A stretch of DNA of 6,584 nucleotides from Thermoplasmata archaeon (GTDB lineage Archaea; Thermoplasmatota; Thermoplasmata; Lutacidiplasmatales; UBA184), in contig JASHSX010000105.1 in NCBI GenBank assembly GCA_030040865.1, positions 1 through 6,584 of the forward strand, read 5' to 3'. Position numbers and translations under genes: made by a program. Within the stretch, counting starts at the first letter, position 1, and each line of letters starts with the position of its first letter. Below the pieces are notes generated by a model. That model ran no database searches, was not told the origin of the DNA, and saw only the letters and a program-made list of their open reading frames with translations. Positions 5,860 to 6,584 of the stretch are shown here, one piece after another.

Positions 5860-5874
5860 GCTCACGATGTGAGC
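5860..5874. promoter_or_regulatory. 15-base palindrome GCTCAC-GAT-GTGAGC, candidate operator
   Basis: Perfect inverted repeat of six bases with a 3-base spacer, starting 9 bases upstream of the CTTTATC box of the DUF998 gene. A further GTGAG occurs at 5884-5888. Size and symmetry fit a dimeric winged-helix or HTH regulator. There is no transcript here expected to end, so a terminator is unlikely. Binding is inferred. Confidence 0.4.
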
Positions 5875-5892
5875 GCATCCCGGGTGAGTCGG

Positions 5893-5899
5893 CTTTATC
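5893..5899 (+). promoter_or_regulatory. Plus-strand CTTTATC box of uncertain target
   Basis: A full CTTTATC match on the plus strand. It would start transcription near 5922, well before the ABC ATPase start at 6011, giving a leader of about 90 bases; no ATG lies at the leaderless distance. It may be a second, upstream promoter of the ATPase gene. Confidence 0.3.
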
Positions 5900-5973
5900 G
5901 GCGGCGCGTCGGTCGTCCGCCTCCGGGCAGGGAAACGATACCCGGGTCCGGTGCGCACGATGTTGGCCTCGCC

Positions 5974-5984
5974 AAAACCTAAAG
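5974..5984 (+). promoter_or_regulatory. Putative proximal TATA box for the ABC ATPase
   Basis: AAAACCTAAAG, an AT-rich island centred about 32 bases before the ATG at 6011. This spacing matches the other box-start pairs in the window. A weaker island, GAAACGATA at 5932-5940, would pair with the alternative ATG at 5960. Confidence 0.35.
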
Positions 5985-5986
5985 CA

Positions 5987-6001
5987 CCCCTGGCTCAGGG
6001 G
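5987..6001. promoter_or_regulatory. 15-base palindrome CCCCTG-GCT-CAGGGG, candidate operator
   Basis: Perfect inverted repeat of six bases with a 3-base spacer, between the proximal box at 5974-5984 and the ATG at 6011. It has the same 6-3-6 layout as the palindrome at 5860-5874 but a different sequence. If transcription starts near the ATG it lies over the initiation region, as a repressor site would. If transcription starts upstream, it would form a short stable hairpin before the start codon. Confidence 0.4.
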
Positions 6002-6010
6002 GCCGTGCCT

Positions 6011-6584
6011 ATGGCGAGCGGAGCGACGGCCGCACCCCTCGTGGGAGCGATACCCACCGACGCCGTCGTCTACGCCGAGAATCTTCGACACACGTACGAC
6101 CGGAAGAAATTCGCCCTGGACGGGGTGAGCTTCACCGTCCATCGCGGAGAAGTGTTCGGGCTCCTGGGAAAGAACGGCGCCGGGAAATCCACGCTCATCA
6201 AGGCCATGACCACGCTGATCCAGCCCAGTTCGGGCACGCTCCGGGTCCTGGGCATGGACACCGCCCGCGACGGGCAGAAGATCCGGTCCCGGGTCGGAGT
6301 GGTCCAGCAGGCCGAGTCGTTCGATTTCACCACGGTTCAAGGGAACTTCGAAGTGTACGGCGTCCTCTGGGGCCTCCCAAAGGCCGAACGGATCCGCCGC
6401 CGCGACGAGCTCATCGAGCGATTCGGGATCGGCGACGTGCGGAAGCGCCGCGCCTTCGACCTGTCGGGCGGTCAGAAGCGCCGGGTGCAGGTCGCACGGG
6501 AGTTCATGCACGACATGGACATCCTGTTCTTGGACGAACCGACGGTCGGGCTCGACGTGATCATGCGTCGAACGTTGCTCGACT
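6011..6584 (+). CDS. ABC transporter ATP-binding subunit, ABC-2/DrrA-like (truncated by window edge)
   Basis: ATPase subunit of an ABC transporter of the ABC-2 exporter type (drug, lipid or polysaccharide efflux); it works at the inner face of the membrane with a permease expected just downstream. The visible 191 residues contain an aromatic A-loop residue, Y29, Walker A GKNGAGKST (53-61), a Q-loop at Q99/Q100, signature LSGGQKRR (151-158), Walker B ILFLDE with E176, and D-loop GLD (180-182). Spacing and the phrase LDEPTVGLD are typical of DrrA-like members. The H-loop and C-terminus lie beyond the window. The N-terminus has an extra, flexible, Ala/Gly/Pro-containing stretch of about 18 residues. 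The reading frame is open back to 5888 and an ATG at 5960 is in frame, but only about 10 of the 17 codons from 5960 end in G or C, unlike the strongly GC-ending codons of the gene body, so the ATG at 6011 is preferred. The substrate cannot be assigned. Confidence 0.92.
   Translation, partial: MASGATAAPLVGAIPTDAVVYAENLRHTYDRKKFALDGVSFTVHRGEVFGLLGKNGAGKSTLIKAMTTLIQPSSGTLRVLGMDTARDGQKIRSRVGVVQQAESFDFTTVQGNFEVYGVLWGLPKAERIRRRDELIERFGIGDVRKRRAFDLSGGQKRRVQVAREFMHDMDILFLDEPTVGLDVIMRRTLLD

Noticed and set aside
5987..6001. Palindrome read as an intrinsic transcription terminator
   Set aside because: No gene on the plus strand ends just upstream, no T-tract follows, and it lies in a divergent promoter region, so an operator is the better reading.
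5831..6511. Minus-strand open frame of 226 codons opposite the ABC ATPase
   Set aside because: The plus strand has Walker A, signature and Walker B in register; the antisense product contains no motif.

Overview
The window looks like chromosomal DNA from a GC-rich archaeon, possibly a mesophilic or soil-type member of the Thermoplasmatota; the lineage is inferred and not proven. The main clue is promoter layout. Short AT-rich islands of the form CTT(T)ATC or a close variant sit about 27-35 bases before most start codons, and clear Shine-Dalgarno sequences are nearly absent. This is what archaeal TATA boxes in front of leaderless or very short-leader mRNAs look like. I see no rRNA, tRNA, CRISPR, insertion sequence or phage gene, and no gap without a gene exceeds 200 bases.

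Eight protein genes are visible and they strictly alternate in strand. (1) 1-1193, minus: FAD-dependent oxidoreductase of the DAO superfamily, C-terminus beyond the window. (2) 1328-2119, plus: HpcH/HpaI-family aldolase. (3) 2122-3294, minus: monomeric sarcosine oxidase/SolA-like flavoenzyme. (4) 3397-3882, plus: SRPBCC-fold protein. (5) 3891-4169, minus: small two-cluster ferredoxin. (6) 4322-5095, plus: DUF72 protein. (7) 5106-5813, minus: DUF998 six-helix membrane protein. (8) 6011-6584 and onward, plus: ABC transporter ATPase, C-terminus beyond the window. Convergent pairs are separated by only 2, 8 and 10 bases. The four divergent gaps (134, 102, 152 and 197 bases) hold all the promoters, so every gene appears to be its own transcription unit.

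A loose metabolic theme is possible in the left half. Two amine or amino-acid oxidase-type flavoenzymes flank an aldolase that acts on 2-oxo acids, which could fit catabolism of an N-methylated or secondary amino acid to a 2-oxo acid followed by cleavage. This rests on neighbourhood only. The middle genes (SRPBCC, ferredoxin, DUF72) have no evident common pathway. The right end pairs a DUF998 membrane protein with a divergent ABC-2-type ATPase across an intergenic region carrying two 15-base palindromes of 6-3-6 architecture, which are plausible operators. No obviously new multi-gene system is present. The most distinctive features are the gene alternation, the promoter architecture, the palindromes, and unusual residues in the ferredoxin and the sarcosine oxidase-like enzyme.
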